A stretch of 64,000 nucleotides of DNA from Bordetella ansorpii (lineage in GTDB: Bacteria > Pseudomonadota > Gammaproteobacteria > Burkholderiales > Burkholderiaceae_B), in contig NZ_FKBS01000014.1 of assembly GCF_900078315.1 (NCBI RefSeq), positions 246,802 to 310,801 of the forward strand, written 5' to 3'. This document shows, piece by piece, positions 16,795-25,356 of the stretch (position 1 is the first letter of the stretch; each line of letters opens with the position of its first letter). The notes under the pieces were generated by a model. It worked only from the letters and a program-made list of their open reading frames with translations, had not been told where the DNA came from and ran no database searches. A program made the translations under genes and the position numbers.

Positions 16795-17736
16795 TCAGCC
16801 CACGTAATCCCGCGCCAACCGCACCACCGTCACGCCCGGCTTCAGTTGCCGCAGCGAAGGCATGACCAGCGTGCAGTGGTCGTAGGGCGTGACGATGGCG
16901 GCATCATCCGCCCAGCCCAACACCGATCCCGCCTTCTCCAACGTTTCCAATCCCTGCCAGTCCTGCGCGAACCGCACGTTCATCGACGGCGCGACCACCG
17001 GCTCCGTCACTTCCAGCACGCGCTGCGCCGCTGGCGTGGGCTGCAACCACGCGGCGGGCAGGTCCGCGGCATCCACGCTGCCTGCTTCCTCCAGGAAGCG
17101 CGCGCACATATCCAACGCTACCGCATGGGACGCCGGATCGCCATGAAAGCCGCATTCGATCAGCAGCGCGCAGGCATCGTCATCGGCCGCGCCGAAGCGT
17201 CCGTAGTCGCGCATGCGCACGCCATCCTTGTGTCCCGCATCCACCACTACGTGCACCGGCGCGCCCAGCCGGCGCGCCAGGGCGACGTTGCGCGGCAGCG
17301 TGCCCGTCAACAGCAGCGGCGCGCCGGGTTCGTGCATCGAATGCAGGTCCAGCAGACGATCGGCGCGCGCGACCCAGGGCACCAGCTCGGCGGCGCGGCG
17401 GCGCTCCTGCGTGGTGGGCACGGCCAGACGGTCGTCGCTCCATACGCGGTTCATGTCTTCATCGACGAAGCGCGAGGCATCATGGCGCGCCGCGTCGAAG
17501 CGGTCGAACGCCGCCAGGTTGCCGAAGGCCAGCGTCAGGCTGCCGTGGCGCGGCCGCACGCCGGCGGCCAGCAGGTCCTTCAGCGCCCAGGCGCCGCACA
17601 GCTCGTTGCCGTGCACCAGCGCCGCGATCATGACGTGCTTGCCGGGAGCGCCGGAATCGAAGTGCCACACGCCAGGGGTGCCAGTGTTGCCGAGCCGCTC
17701 GGCGCGCAGGTCGGGAGTGGAAAGCAGGAAGGACAT
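16795..17736 (-). CDS. Succinylglutamate desuccinylase / aspartoacylase family zinc deacylase
   Basis: A 313-residue zinc carboxypeptidase-like amidohydrolase. The zinc site is visible as His42-x-x-Glu45 in ALVHGNELCG, and a later His in LLDLHSMHE. The family removes acyl groups from N-acyl amino acids (AstE, aspartoacylase) in the cytoplasm. No arginine succinyltransferase genes are near, so astE is not assigned. It follows a Bug gene, with a strong terminator between them. The preferred N-acyl or ester substrate is not known. Confidence 0.85.
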   Translation of the reverse strand: MSFLLSTPDLRAERLGNTGTPGVWHFDSGAPGKHVMIAALVHGNELCGAWALKDLLAAGVRPRHGSLTLAFGNLAAFDRFDAARHDASRFVDEDMNRVWSDDRLAVPTTQERRRAAELVPWVARADRLLDLHSMHEPGAPLLLTGTLPRNVALARRLGAPVHVVVDAGHKDGVRMRDYGRFGAADDDACALLIECGFHGDPASHAVALDMCARFLEEAGSVDAADLPAAWLQPTPAAQRVLEVTEPVVAPSMNVRFAQDWQGLETLEKAGSVLGWADDAAIVTPYDHCTLVMPSLRQLKPGVTVVRLARDYVG

Positions 17737-17741
17737 CGATT

Positions 17742-17766
17742 AAAAAAAGCCGGCGCTGCGCCGGCT
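17742..17766 (-). terminator. Rho-independent terminator after Bug gene
   Basis: AGCCGGCGC (17748-17756) and GCGCCGGCT (17758-17766) form a perfect 9-bp stem with a one-base minimal loop. On the minus strand it is followed by seven T bases (AAAAAAA at 17742-17748 on the plus strand). This is a strong terminator for the gene ending at 17799. Confidence 0.85.
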
Positions 17767-17798
17767 CTCCTGTGCAGGGGTGGAATGGACCGCTAAAG

Positions 17799-18785
17799 TT
17801 ACCGGGCTTCGATCTTGGCGGCCTTCACCAGCGCGCCGTACTTGGCGGTCTCTGTGGCCTGGAACTTGACGGGGTCCAGTCCTGGCGCAGCCAGTTCGCC
17901 GCCGGCTTCCTGCATCTTCTTGCGGAAGGCGTCGGACTTCAGCACTTGCGCCGTCGCGGCGCGCAGCTTGTCGGCGACAGGCTGCGGCAGCTTCGCCGGG
18001 CCATACAGCGCGAACCAGACGTTGATGTCGACGTTCTCGAAGCCCGGGGTTTCCGCCAGGGCGGGAATGTCCGGGGCGACCGGGGAACGTTTCTTCTCCG
18101 TCACGCCCAGCGCCACGATCTTGTCGCCGCGCACCTGGGGCAGGCCCGAGGACAACACGAGCATGCCGAACGTGAGCTGGCCGCTCATCAGGTCGGTAAC
18201 CAGCGGCGAGACGCCGCGGTAGGGCACGTGCTCGGCATGGGTGCCGGTGGCCTGGTTGACCATTTCACCGGCCAGGTGCAGCGAGGTGCCCACGCCCGAC
18301 GAGCCGAAGTTGTAGGTGCCGGGCGCCTGTTCGCGCAGCTTGGCCAGGTACTGCGCGGCGGTGGTGATGCCCGAGGCCTTGGAGGCGGCCAGCAGCAAGG
18401 GTTGCGACGCGATCACGCCCAGCGCGGTGAAGTCTCGGGCGCCGTCGTACTTGACTGCCGGATTGATCAGGCCGGCGATGGCCATTTCGTTGGCCGAGCC
18501 CAGCAGCAGCGTGTAGCCGTCGGGCTGGGCGCGCGCCACGCGCTGCGCGCCGATAGTGCCGCCCGCGCCGCCGAAGTTCTCGATGACGACGCTCTGGCCC
18601 AGTTGCTTCGCCAGCGCTTCGCCGAACAGACGCGCGGTCAGGTCGACGCTGCCGCCCGCGGGATAGCCCACGACCAGCGAGATGGGATGGTCGGGGTAAT
18701 CGGCGGCCTGGGCTGAGAGAGGGGCGAGCGAGGCGGCGGTACAAGCGACGGCCAGCATGGCACGTGCCAGATGCGAGATCTGCAT
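17799..18785 (-). CDS. Bug family tripartite-tricarboxylate-type substrate-binding protein
   Basis: A 328-residue periplasmic protein. Signal peptide about 1-27 ends near LSAQA-AD. The mature part starts YPDHPISLVVGYPAGGSVDL, with SSGVGTSLHLAGEM and EHVPYRGVSPL at the ligand pocket. The start MQISHLARAM at 18785 is preferred to an upstream frame because it gives a normal signal peptide. A LysR gene lies directly upstream on the same strand (236 bp away), with an 18-bp dyad between them. The two probably form a regulator-transporter pair. The ligand is unknown. Confidence 0.92.
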   Translation of the reverse strand: MQISHLARAMLAVACTAASLAPLSAQAADYPDHPISLVVGYPAGGSVDLTARLFGEALAKQLGQSVVIENFGGAGGTIGAQRVARAQPDGYTLLLGSANEMAIAGLINPAVKYDGARDFTALGVIASQPLLLAASKASGITTAAQYLAKLREQAPGTYNFGSSGVGTSLHLAGEMVNQATGTHAEHVPYRGVSPLVTDLMSGQLTFGMLVLSSGLPQVRGDKIVALGVTEKKRSPVAPDIPALAETPGFENVDINVWFALYGPAKLPQPVADKLRAATAQVLKSDAFRKKMQEAGGELAAPGLDPVKFQATETAKYGALVKAAKIEAR

Positions 18786-18891
18786 GAGGGTTTCCCTTTG
18801 ATGGTGCGAGCGGCGCGAGGCGTTTCGCATCTGTTATGAGGTATTCGTGCAGAAATTGTGCGCGGCGATGTCCGCATGAAATGTGCGGTTT

Positions 18892-18909
18892 CAGCACCAA
18901 TAAGTGCTG
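18892..18909. promoter_or_regulatory. Inverted repeat upstream of Bug gene
   Basis: CAGCAC-CAATAA-GTGCTG is a perfect 6-bp dyad with a 6-base spacer, 107 bp upstream of the Bug start codon and in the only AT-richer part of the gap. It could be a binding site of the adjacent LysR protein; this is inference from position. Confidence 0.4.
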
Positions 18910-19021
18910 TTTAGGCACGTTGAAGATCCTGTCGAAGCGTCTCGGCGCATGACGCACGTAAGAGGCATGGCTGTGCTGCACAGAGGAAAGCCAGCCCGCG
19001 CCGCCGCGCAAGGCTCGTCTT

Positions 19022-19933
19022 TTACTGCCCGCGCTGCGTGGCTTCCCACACGGCTTCCGCCAGGTCGGATAGCTGCATGCGCGGCCGGTACAGGCGCACT
19101 TCGAAGCTGATCTCTTCGGCGCGGCCGCCCAGCACCGCCAGCACGCCGCGGCGGCAGTCTCCCGCGACCATCGACCACGGCAGCCACGCCACGCCCAGGC
19201 CCTTCAAGGCCAGGCCATGCACGCCATCAGGCGAGTCGCAGCAGACGAACGGCGTCAGCGCATAGGGAAAAGTGTCCAGGCGGTCGCCCGCGATGCGCGA
19301 CATCGCCAGTCCGCCGGCATAGCTGATCAGCGGCGCCGGCGTGCCGCCTTCTTTCAGCGAATAACGCGGTCGGCCGCGGCTGTCGGTCTGGCTGACGGGC
19401 ACCAGTTTGTCAGTGGCCAGCGTCATGTAGCGGTAGCTGCCTGGCGTCAGTTCGACGGACAGCGCAGGATGCTCGTAGCCGCACAACAAGTCGGCGCGGC
19501 CGTGTTCCAGCAGGCGGGCCATGTCCTGCATGCGTCCGGTGGAGACGTCGACCTGCGTGTCCTTGCCCAACACGCGCGGGGGCTTGTGGCGCAACCGGCC
19601 GATCCAGTCGGAGACCAGTGTTCGCGCCAGGCTGCGCCCCGTGGCGATGCGCACCACGGCGTTGCCCGCGGGACTGCCGGAACGGATGCGGTGGCGCGCC
19701 TGGCCGACGCGTTCGATGACCTGGCCGGCGGTCTTCAGCAGTTCCTCGCCCTGCGGCGTCAAGGTCACCGGCGTGCGCTGCCGTTCCACCAGCGGCACGC
19801 CGGCCCATGCTTCCAATGCGCGGATGCGCCGCCCGAAGGCCGGATGCGTGACGTGCCGCAGTTCGGCGGCGCGCACGAAGCTGCCGGTCTGGGCCAGTGC
19901 GATGAGGTCTTCGAAAAGCTTCAGGTCGGCCAT
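19022..19933 (-). CDS. LysR family transcriptional regulator
   Basis: A 303-residue protein. The N-terminal winged helix is at about residues 1-60 (LKLFEDLIALAQTGSFVRAA, ALEAWAGVPLVERQRTPVTL) and the periplasmic-binding-like effector domain follows. The start at 19933 (MADLKL) is preferred over a longer frame because LysR proteins begin a few residues before the first helix. It lies between the ComA-like gene upstream and a Bug gene downstream, all leftward. It may control either. Confidence 0.9.
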   Translation of the reverse strand: MADLKLFEDLIALAQTGSFVRAAELRHVTHPAFGRRIRALEAWAGVPLVERQRTPVTLTPQGEELLKTAGQVIERVGQARHRIRSGSPAGNAVVRIATGRSLARTLVSDWIGRLRHKPPRVLGKDTQVDVSTGRMQDMARLLEHGRADLLCGYEHPALSVELTPGSYRYMTLATDKLVPVSQTDSRGRPRYSLKEGGTPAPLISYAGGLAMSRIAGDRLDTFPYALTPFVCCDSPDGVHGLALKGLGVAWLPWSMVAGDCRRGVLAVLGGRAEEISFEVRLYRPRMQLSDLAEAVWEATQRGQ

Positions 19934-20086
19934 GTCGCGGGAGGCGAGCTGGGCGCCACGGGATCCGGCGCCAATGCCACGCTTGTAGCATGTCCCGCCA
20001 GGAATCGAGAACCGGCTGATGCGCTGGAACGCCACCTGGTCCGGGCAGGCCGATGCACGACGCGCCAGCCATGCGACGATGACTTC

Positions 20087-20896
20087 CTAGAACCCCGCCA
20101 TCCGGTACACCCCTTGCGGATGCGACTTGTCCCCCGCGAAGCCGCGCCGCACCAGTTCGGTGATGTACATCTCGTCCCACTCCAGGTTCGCCAGATTCAC
20201 CTCGGTGCCCAGTTCGCGTACCAGCCATGTGGCGGTCTGGTGCTTGAAGTCGCGGCTGATGCCGGGAATGATCACCACGGGCAGTTCATAGATCAGCTTC
20301 TCGGCGGGAAACCGTGCCGACAACTGCGCGATCAGGTCCTGGCGGATGACGCCGTCCACGTACAACTCCGACGCTTCCAGGAACACCCAGTCCGCGCCCG
20401 CGTCCAGGCAGTTGGCCACGTCGGCCAGGAACGATGCATCGTCCTGCACGCTGTCCTTGCGGCCTACTTCGCCGAACACTTTCAGCCCTTGTGTCTTGGC
20501 GTGCCGGATGGCTGCGGCCTTCTCGGCCAGCGTCATCTCCAGCAGGTTGTCGGAGATCTCGATGCCCGTGAAGCCCACGTCCGTGGCCCTCGCGACATAG
20601 TCCTCGAAGCGCTGCAGCTTCATCGCGACTTCCGCGAACAGACCGCCCGGAGATGTGGAAATGCCGTGCGTGCGGTAGTTATCGAGCTTGTCGGCCAGCA
20701 CCCCACGCGGCATGAAGCGCGCGATGCCCGCCGCGATCTTGGCGAAGTCGATCCATTGCGAGGTCGATTCCAGCACGTCGGCCTGGCGCTGCAGGCCCAT
20801 GCCCCAGTCGATCATCATGGACAGGCCGCGCGTGCGCGGCTTGAGCTGGCGCTCGGGCATCGGAAAGTCGGCGAAGGCGGTCTCGTAAACGGTCAC
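20087..20896 (-). CDS. Phosphosulfolactate synthase (ComA) family protein
   Basis: A 269-residue TIM-barrel protein. The family signature is visible: KPRTRGLSMMIDWGMGL near the start (Lys19, Asp30), GGLFAEVA (84-91), GIEISDNLLE (111-120) and GEVGRKD (142-148). ComA adds sulfite to phosphoenolpyruvate to give phosphosulfolactate, the first step of coenzyme M synthesis in methanogens; bacterial homologues mostly have untested functions. No comB phosphatase or coenzyme M gene is nearby. Here it follows a Bug gene by 35 bp and sits in a leftward set with a sulfatase, so a role in organosulfur catabolism, possibly in the cleaving direction, is inferred. It could also act on an unrelated enolate substrate. 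Confidence 0.75.
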   Translation of the reverse strand: MTVYETAFADFPMPERQLKPRTRGLSMMIDWGMGLQRQADVLESTSQWIDFAKIAAGIARFMPRGVLADKLDNYRTHGISTSPGGLFAEVAMKLQRFEDYVARATDVGFTGIEISDNLLEMTLAEKAAAIRHAKTQGLKVFGEVGRKDSVQDDASFLADVANCLDAGADWVFLEASELYVDGVIRQDLIAQLSARFPAEKLIYELPVVIIPGISRDFKHQTATWLVRELGTEVNLANLEWDEMYITELVRRGFAGDKSHPQGVYRMAGF

Positions 20897-20931
20897 GGTA
20901 AAGGCTCCTGGGTAGGCGAAGCGATGCGGGC

Positions 20932-21951
20932 TCAGTTCAGTGGCAGGTTGCTCTTGACGGCCAGGTTGCGCCAGCGGGCCTGATCGCCGATCACGAATCT
21001 GGCGGTGTCCTCCGGCGACGCCGAGCTCGGATCCACGCCCACCGCGGCAAAGGCGGCCTTGACGTCGGGCAGCTTGAGGATCTCGCCGACGGCGGCATTC
21101 AGGCGCTGCACGCGGTCATCGGGTACGCCCTTGGGCACGGCCATCACGAACCACTGGCTGGCGTCGAAGCCGGGCAGCACACTTTCACCCAGCGTGGGCG
21201 TATCGGGCAGCGAGGCCGACCGACTGGCGGTGGTGACGGCATAGGCGCGCATCTTGCCGGCCTGCACGTGCGGCAGGATGGACGTGATGCCCAGCACGCC
21301 CAACGGCACCTGTCCCGAGATGATGTCCAGTGCGGCCTGGCTGCCGCCCTTGTAGGGGATGTGCGTCATCTTCAGGCCGGCCTGCTGCTTGATCAGTTCG
21401 CCGGCCAGATGCTGGCTGGTGCCGTTGCCCGACGAGGTGTAGTCGTAGCGGTCGGGTGCCGCCTTCACAGCGGCGAATAGCGACTTCACGTCCTTTGGCA
21501 TGTCGCGGGCGGTGGTCCCTACTAGCACCATGGGGCCGCGCGCGAGTTCGGTCACGGCGGCCAGTTCCTTGCCGATCTCCGGCATTCTGGTATTGGTGAT
21601 GACCGGGCCCGGCACCAGCACGACGGTGTTGCCATCGGGTTCGGCGCTGGCGGCCCGGTTCAAGCCAATTGCTCCCGAGGCGCCCGGCCGGTTCTCCACC
21701 ACGACCGATTGGCCAAGGCGTTCGCCCAGGTGCTTGGCCAGTACGCGGGTGACGCTGTCGGCGCTGCCGCCGGGAGGCCAGCCCACCACCCAGGTGATGG
21801 GGCGCGTGGGCCAGGCGGCGGTATCCTGCGCCGCCGAGGCGGTGCCCGTGCAGGCCAGGGTAAACGCCGCGGCGGCGCTGGCGAGTACGGGCCGTATCAG
21901 GCCGCACCTATGCAGGCCGCACCGAGCGAGAAGTCGGATCGGGTGGTACAT
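20932..21951 (-). CDS. Bug family tripartite-tricarboxylate-type substrate-binding protein
   Basis: A 339-residue periplasmic protein with a long signal peptide (about 1-40, ending TASA-AQD). The mature part has WPTRPITWVVGWPPGGSADS, SSGNGTSQHLAGEL and MTHIPYKGGSQAAL, the Bug pocket blocks. It lies between the sulfatase gene (106 bp upstream) and the ComA-like gene (35 bp downstream) on the same strand. Its ligand may therefore be a sulfated or sulfonated carboxylate, which is inference from context only. Confidence 0.92.
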   Translation of the reverse strand: MYHPIRLLARCGLHRCGLIRPVLASAAAAFTLACTGTASAAQDTAAWPTRPITWVVGWPPGGSADSVTRVLAKHLGERLGQSVVVENRPGASGAIGLNRAASAEPDGNTVVLVPGPVITNTRMPEIGKELAAVTELARGPMVLVGTTARDMPKDVKSLFAAVKAAPDRYDYTSSGNGTSQHLAGELIKQQAGLKMTHIPYKGGSQAALDIISGQVPLGVLGITSILPHVQAGKMRAYAVTTASRSASLPDTPTLGESVLPGFDASQWFVMAVPKGVPDDRVQRLNAAVGEILKLPDVKAAFAAVGVDPSSASPEDTARFVIGDQARWRNLAVKSNLPLN

Positions 21952-22057
21952 GGTTTCCCTTGAATGTTCTTTCGGACGGTCGGCGCCGTCCTGTCATGGC
22001 GGTTTTACGTTATCCACAGCCTGCCGCGCGGTGGCTCGGCGTGCGCCTTGCGCGGCC

Positions 22058-23386
22058 TCAGTCTTCCTTGCCTGGCGACACGTTCGGGTGTGCCTTCACG
22101 CTGTCGTTGAAGGCCTTCACCATTTTCAGGATCGGCCCCAGCACCCAGGTGTTGTAGACCAGCACGTCGGTCTCTTCCTTGGGGTCGCGCGTGATGTTGA
22201 ACAGATAGGGCGATTCCAGCTTGCCCTTGCCTTCGTTCACCTCCGGTTCCCAGTAAAAATGCAGTTTCCAGTCGCGCCACTTGGCCGCGCGCATCTCCTG
22301 CTTGATGTAGAACAGGAAGCCTTCCCGGGCGGACTTGGCCTGGATATCCTCGTTGGTCAGGAAGGGCAACTGGTCGATGCCGTCGATGGGGCGGTCTTGC
22401 GGGATCCGTGCGCCCGCCACGCCAGCCAACGTGGTGAACAGGTCGGTGACGTGCACGATCTCGTTGCTGACGCGCCCAGGCGTGATCCTGCCGGGCCAGC
22501 GCGCGATGAAGGGCACGCGCAGGCTGCCTTCCATGGCAGTGTGATACGTGCCGCGCCACGGGCCCGCTGTGCCGCGGTAGGGCGCGCGGAACTCGGGACC
22601 GTTGTCGCTGCAGAAGATCAGCAGGGTTTCCTCGGCCGCGCCCAGGGCGTCCACGGCGTCGATGATCTGTCCCACGCGATGGTCCATCTCGACCATCGAG
22701 TCGGCGAAGTCGCCCGCGCCGGTCCGGCCGGCGAAGTCGGGATGTGGCAGGGTCGGGAAGTGCAGGTGCACCAGCGGCAGGTACAGAAAGAACGGACGTC
22801 CTTGCTCGTGGTTGTTGGCCATGAAGATCTTGGCGCGTTCGACCAGTTCGGCGTCGATGCCTCGGCGCGATTCCAGGTCGTATACCTTCACCTGGCGCGA
22901 GGGCTCGCCCGCACGGCCTTCCATGATGTGCGGGATGTCGGCCACCGAGGGATCGAAACCCACCGTTGACGTGAACTGGCTTTCGTCGGTGGTGCGCGGA
23001 ATGCCGTACCACTCGTCGAAACCCCTGTCCGACGGATAGCGGCCTTCGACGTCGCCCAGGTGCCATTTCCCGTAATGCGCGGTGGCGTAGCCCTGTTGGC
23101 TCAGCAATTGCGCCAGCGTGACCTCCCAGCGTGTCAGGCCCTGCGGCAGGCCGGGAGGCACGGATTGCAGACTGCCGGTGCGGATGGGATGGCGGCCCGT
23201 CATCAGCGCGGAACGCGTGGGCACGCAATCGCTTTCCACGTTGAAGTTCTGCAGCAGGAGGCCTTGTTTTGCCAAGGCGTCGATGCGCGGCGTGGGGGCG
23301 CCGCGCAGCGCGCCGCCGCCATAACAGCCCAGTTCGCCCCAGCCGAGGTTGTCGGCCACGATCAATACGATGTTCGGTGTTGCCAC
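22058..23386 (-). CDS. Sulfatase (formylglycine-dependent type I)
   Basis: A 442-residue alkaline-phosphatase-superfamily sulfatase. The metal-binding start is NIVLIVADNLGWGELG (Asp12). Cys54 in DCVPTRSALMTGRHP is the C-x-P-x-R core that becomes formylglycine. Further blocks are HYGKWHLGD and FCSDNGPE (second metal Asp/Asn). There is no signal peptide, so it should act in the cytoplasm and need a separate formylglycine-generating enzyme, not encoded here. It hydrolyses a sulfate ester, releasing sulfate. It heads a leftward set with a Bug gene and the ComA-like gene, and a LysR gene lies just upstream. Confidence 0.92.
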   Translation of the reverse strand: MATPNIVLIVADNLGWGELGCYGGGALRGAPTPRIDALAKQGLLLQNFNVESDCVPTRSALMTGRHPIRTGSLQSVPPGLPQGLTRWEVTLAQLLSQQGYATAHYGKWHLGDVEGRYPSDRGFDEWYGIPRTTDESQFTSTVGFDPSVADIPHIMEGRAGEPSRQVKVYDLESRRGIDAELVERAKIFMANNHEQGRPFFLYLPLVHLHFPTLPHPDFAGRTGAGDFADSMVEMDHRVGQIIDAVDALGAAEETLLIFCSDNGPEFRAPYRGTAGPWRGTYHTAMEGSLRVPFIARWPGRITPGRVSNEIVHVTDLFTTLAGVAGARIPQDRPIDGIDQLPFLTNEDIQAKSAREGFLFYIKQEMRAAKWRDWKLHFYWEPEVNEGKGKLESPYLFNITRDPKEETDVLVYNTWVLGPILKMVKAFNDSVKAHPNVSPGKED

Positions 23387-23504
23387 GACGTGTTTCCTGA
23401 AAAGGAGGGAGGTCTGTGGCCACTATAGGAGCGGGCGGAAGCAGTCCGATTCCTGACGTTACGGTTATCGATTACCACCAGGAATGAATAGGGTAAATCC
23501 GTAC

Positions 23505-24407
23505 TCAGACGCCGGGCCGGCCGAACTGCAGCAGCAGGTCGCGGAAGGTCTCCATCAAGGCTGACCAGTGGCTGCCCGGACGGGATAGCAGCAGCAGCCT
23601 GCGCGCCAGCGCCAGTTCGGCGATGGGCACGCTTTCGATGCGGCCGGCCCAGCCGCGCAGGCTGATGGAGGGGCACAGCGCCAGCAGGTCGGTGCTGGCG
23701 ATCAGGCCCAGCGCGGCCTCGGACATGTACTCGGCCTCGACCATGACGCGCGGTTCGGGCAGTCCTGCTTCTTCATAGCGCGCGCAGACCGCTCGTCGGG
23801 CGCCGCTGTCGCGGCTGGGCATCAGCCAGGTGTATTCGTCCAACGCCTGCAGCGTGGGATGCGGGATCTGCAGGATGGGATGCCCCGCGCGCGCCACCAC
23901 CTGCATGGTGTCCTGGCTGATGTCCAGGCTGTCGCACGAGTAGTGGGTGCCGGGCGGGCAGGGCACCACGGCCAGGTCGAGATCGCCGGCGAGCACGGCG
24001 CTGTTCAGCGCATCCGACTTGCCGATCACCAGCCGCACGCGCACGCCAGGCCGGCGCCGCAGCATGTCGGCGAGTACGCGCACCGTGTCGCTGTCGCCCG
24101 CGGGATTGGTCACGCCCAGGCGCAGCAGGCCGCTGTGATGCGCGCGCAGGTCGCCCGCCACTTTGGCCAATTCATCGTGCTGCAGGCCGAGACGGCGGGC
24201 GTGTTCGTGGAAGATGCGGCCTTCGCCCGTCAGCCGCGCGCCATGGGCGCCGCGTTCGAACAGCATGACGCCGACCATGTCCTCCAGGCGGCGCAGCGCC
24301 TTGGTGATGGCCGGCTGGGTGACGCCGCACTCCTGCGCCGCGCGGCCCAGGTGGCCGTGGCGCACGACGGCAAGGAAGTAATCGATATCGAGCAGTGAAA
24401 AGGGCAT
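23505..24407 (-). CDS. LysR family transcriptional regulator
   Basis: A 300-residue LysR protein. HTH at about 1-60 (DIDYFLAVVRHGHLGRAA, GVTQPAITKALRRLEDMVG) and an effector domain from about 90. It is encoded 118 bp upstream of the sulfatase gene on the same strand, so it is the likely regulator of the sulfatase-Bug-ComA set. A GntR gene is divergent on its other side. Confidence 0.92.
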   Translation of the reverse strand: MPFSLLDIDYFLAVVRHGHLGRAAQECGVTQPAITKALRRLEDMVGVMLFERGAHGARLTGEGRIFHEHARRLGLQHDELAKVAGDLRAHHSGLLRLGVTNPAGDSDTVRVLADMLRRRPGVRVRLVIGKSDALNSAVLAGDLDLAVVPCPPGTHYSCDSLDISQDTMQVVARAGHPILQIPHPTLQALDEYTWLMPSRDSGARRAVCARYEEAGLPEPRVMVEAEYMSEAALGLIASTDLLALCPSISLRGWAGRIESVPIAELALARRLLLLSRPGSHWSALMETFRDLLLQFGRPGV

Positions 24408-24592
24408 GGCCCGCTCCGTCGCGGCGCGGTGCGCCGCGGGACCTCATCTATAACCTATTTGTCAGCGATGCGTGGACTCCGGCGGCGCGGGATCGCGTGC
24501 CTTGCACGGGCGTTCGGCGGGGCGAATCCACGGGCGCCTGTTCCTGTGTATAGTCGCCTGATTTATCGGTTTTCTGGACCTTCCGCACCACC

Positions 24593-25246
24593 ATGACGAG
24601 CGCCCGCGACCGAGTCTATGCAGAGCTGCGCCGCCGCCTGATGGCCGGCGCGTTCCTGCCCGGCGAGCGCCTGCGTGAAGAACACATCGCCAGCGAACTC
24701 GGCGTCAGCCGCACGCCGGTGCGCGCGGCCATCGAACGATTGGCGGCCGATGGCCTGGTCAGGCACGAAGAGCGCCGCGGCGCCGTCGTCGTGGGTTGGG
24801 CGGACCGTGACATCGACGAGGCCTTCGAACTGCGCATGCTGCTCGAGCCCTACGCGGCCCGCACCGCCGCGCAGCGCGCCACGCCCGAGCAGATCGAACA
24901 TCTCGAATCGCTGAACCAGAAGATGCTGGACGCCGTCCTGTCCGACGATGACGACAAGACCGCGCAGGTCCAGCACTACAACAACCTCTTTCACCACTCC
25001 CTGCTGGACGCCGCGCAGTCGGCCCGCGTGCGCGCCATGGTCGAGAACCTGCTGGACATGCCGATCATCATCGGCTCGTTCTATTTCTACACGCGCGAGG
25101 ACATGCTGCGCAGCGTGGAGCACCACCGGCAGATCATCACGGCGTTACGCGCGCGGGATGCGGCATGCGCCGAAGTGGCGGTGCGGTTTCACCTGACATC
25201 CACGCATCTGCTGTTCCGCAGCCAGCGCAAGCCTGCGCAGGGCTGA
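24593..25246 (+). CDS. GntR family regulator, FadR/FCD subfamily
   Basis: A 217-residue protein. Winged helix at about 5-70 (RVYAELRRRLMAGAFLPGE, ELGVSRTPVRAAIERLAADG). An all-helical FCD effector domain at about 80-205 has the metal-ligand pattern of the subfamily (HHSLLDAA, EHHRQIITALRARD). FCD regulators usually respond to carboxylates and control their catabolism. It converges on the RraA-Bug-dehydrogenase operon, with a strong shared terminator between them, and may regulate it. Control of other genes is equally possible. Confidence 0.92.
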   Translation: MTSARDRVYAELRRRLMAGAFLPGERLREEHIASELGVSRTPVRAAIERLAADGLVRHEERRGAVVVGWADRDIDEAFELRMLLEPYAARTAAQRATPEQIEHLESLNQKMLDAVLSDDDDKTAQVQHYNNLFHHSLLDAAQSARVRAMVENLLDMPIIIGSFYFYTREDMLRSVEHHRQIITALRARDAACAEVAVRFHLTSTHLLFRSQRKPAQG

Positions 25247-25254
25247 TCGAGCGC

Positions 25255-25294
25255 AAACGGACGGGCAGGCCCTGGTGGGCCTGTCCGTCCGTTT
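25255..25294. terminator. Strong bidirectional terminator
   Basis: An 18-bp stem (25255-25272 with 25277-25294) has one G-T pair and a TGGT loop, begins with AAA and ends with TTTT. It lies between the converging GntR gene and the RraA-like gene and can stop transcription from both sides. Confidence 0.9.
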
Positions 25295-25356
25295 TGACGA
25301 CGCGCCGCGCGATCGGGGTCTGCGCCGCGCGGCCTCCGTGCCGTGAACGCCCGGCC

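Noticed and set aside
16795-17736. Naming the deacylase astE
   Set aside because: No arginine succinyltransferase pathway genes are present and family members act on several N-acyl amino acids.
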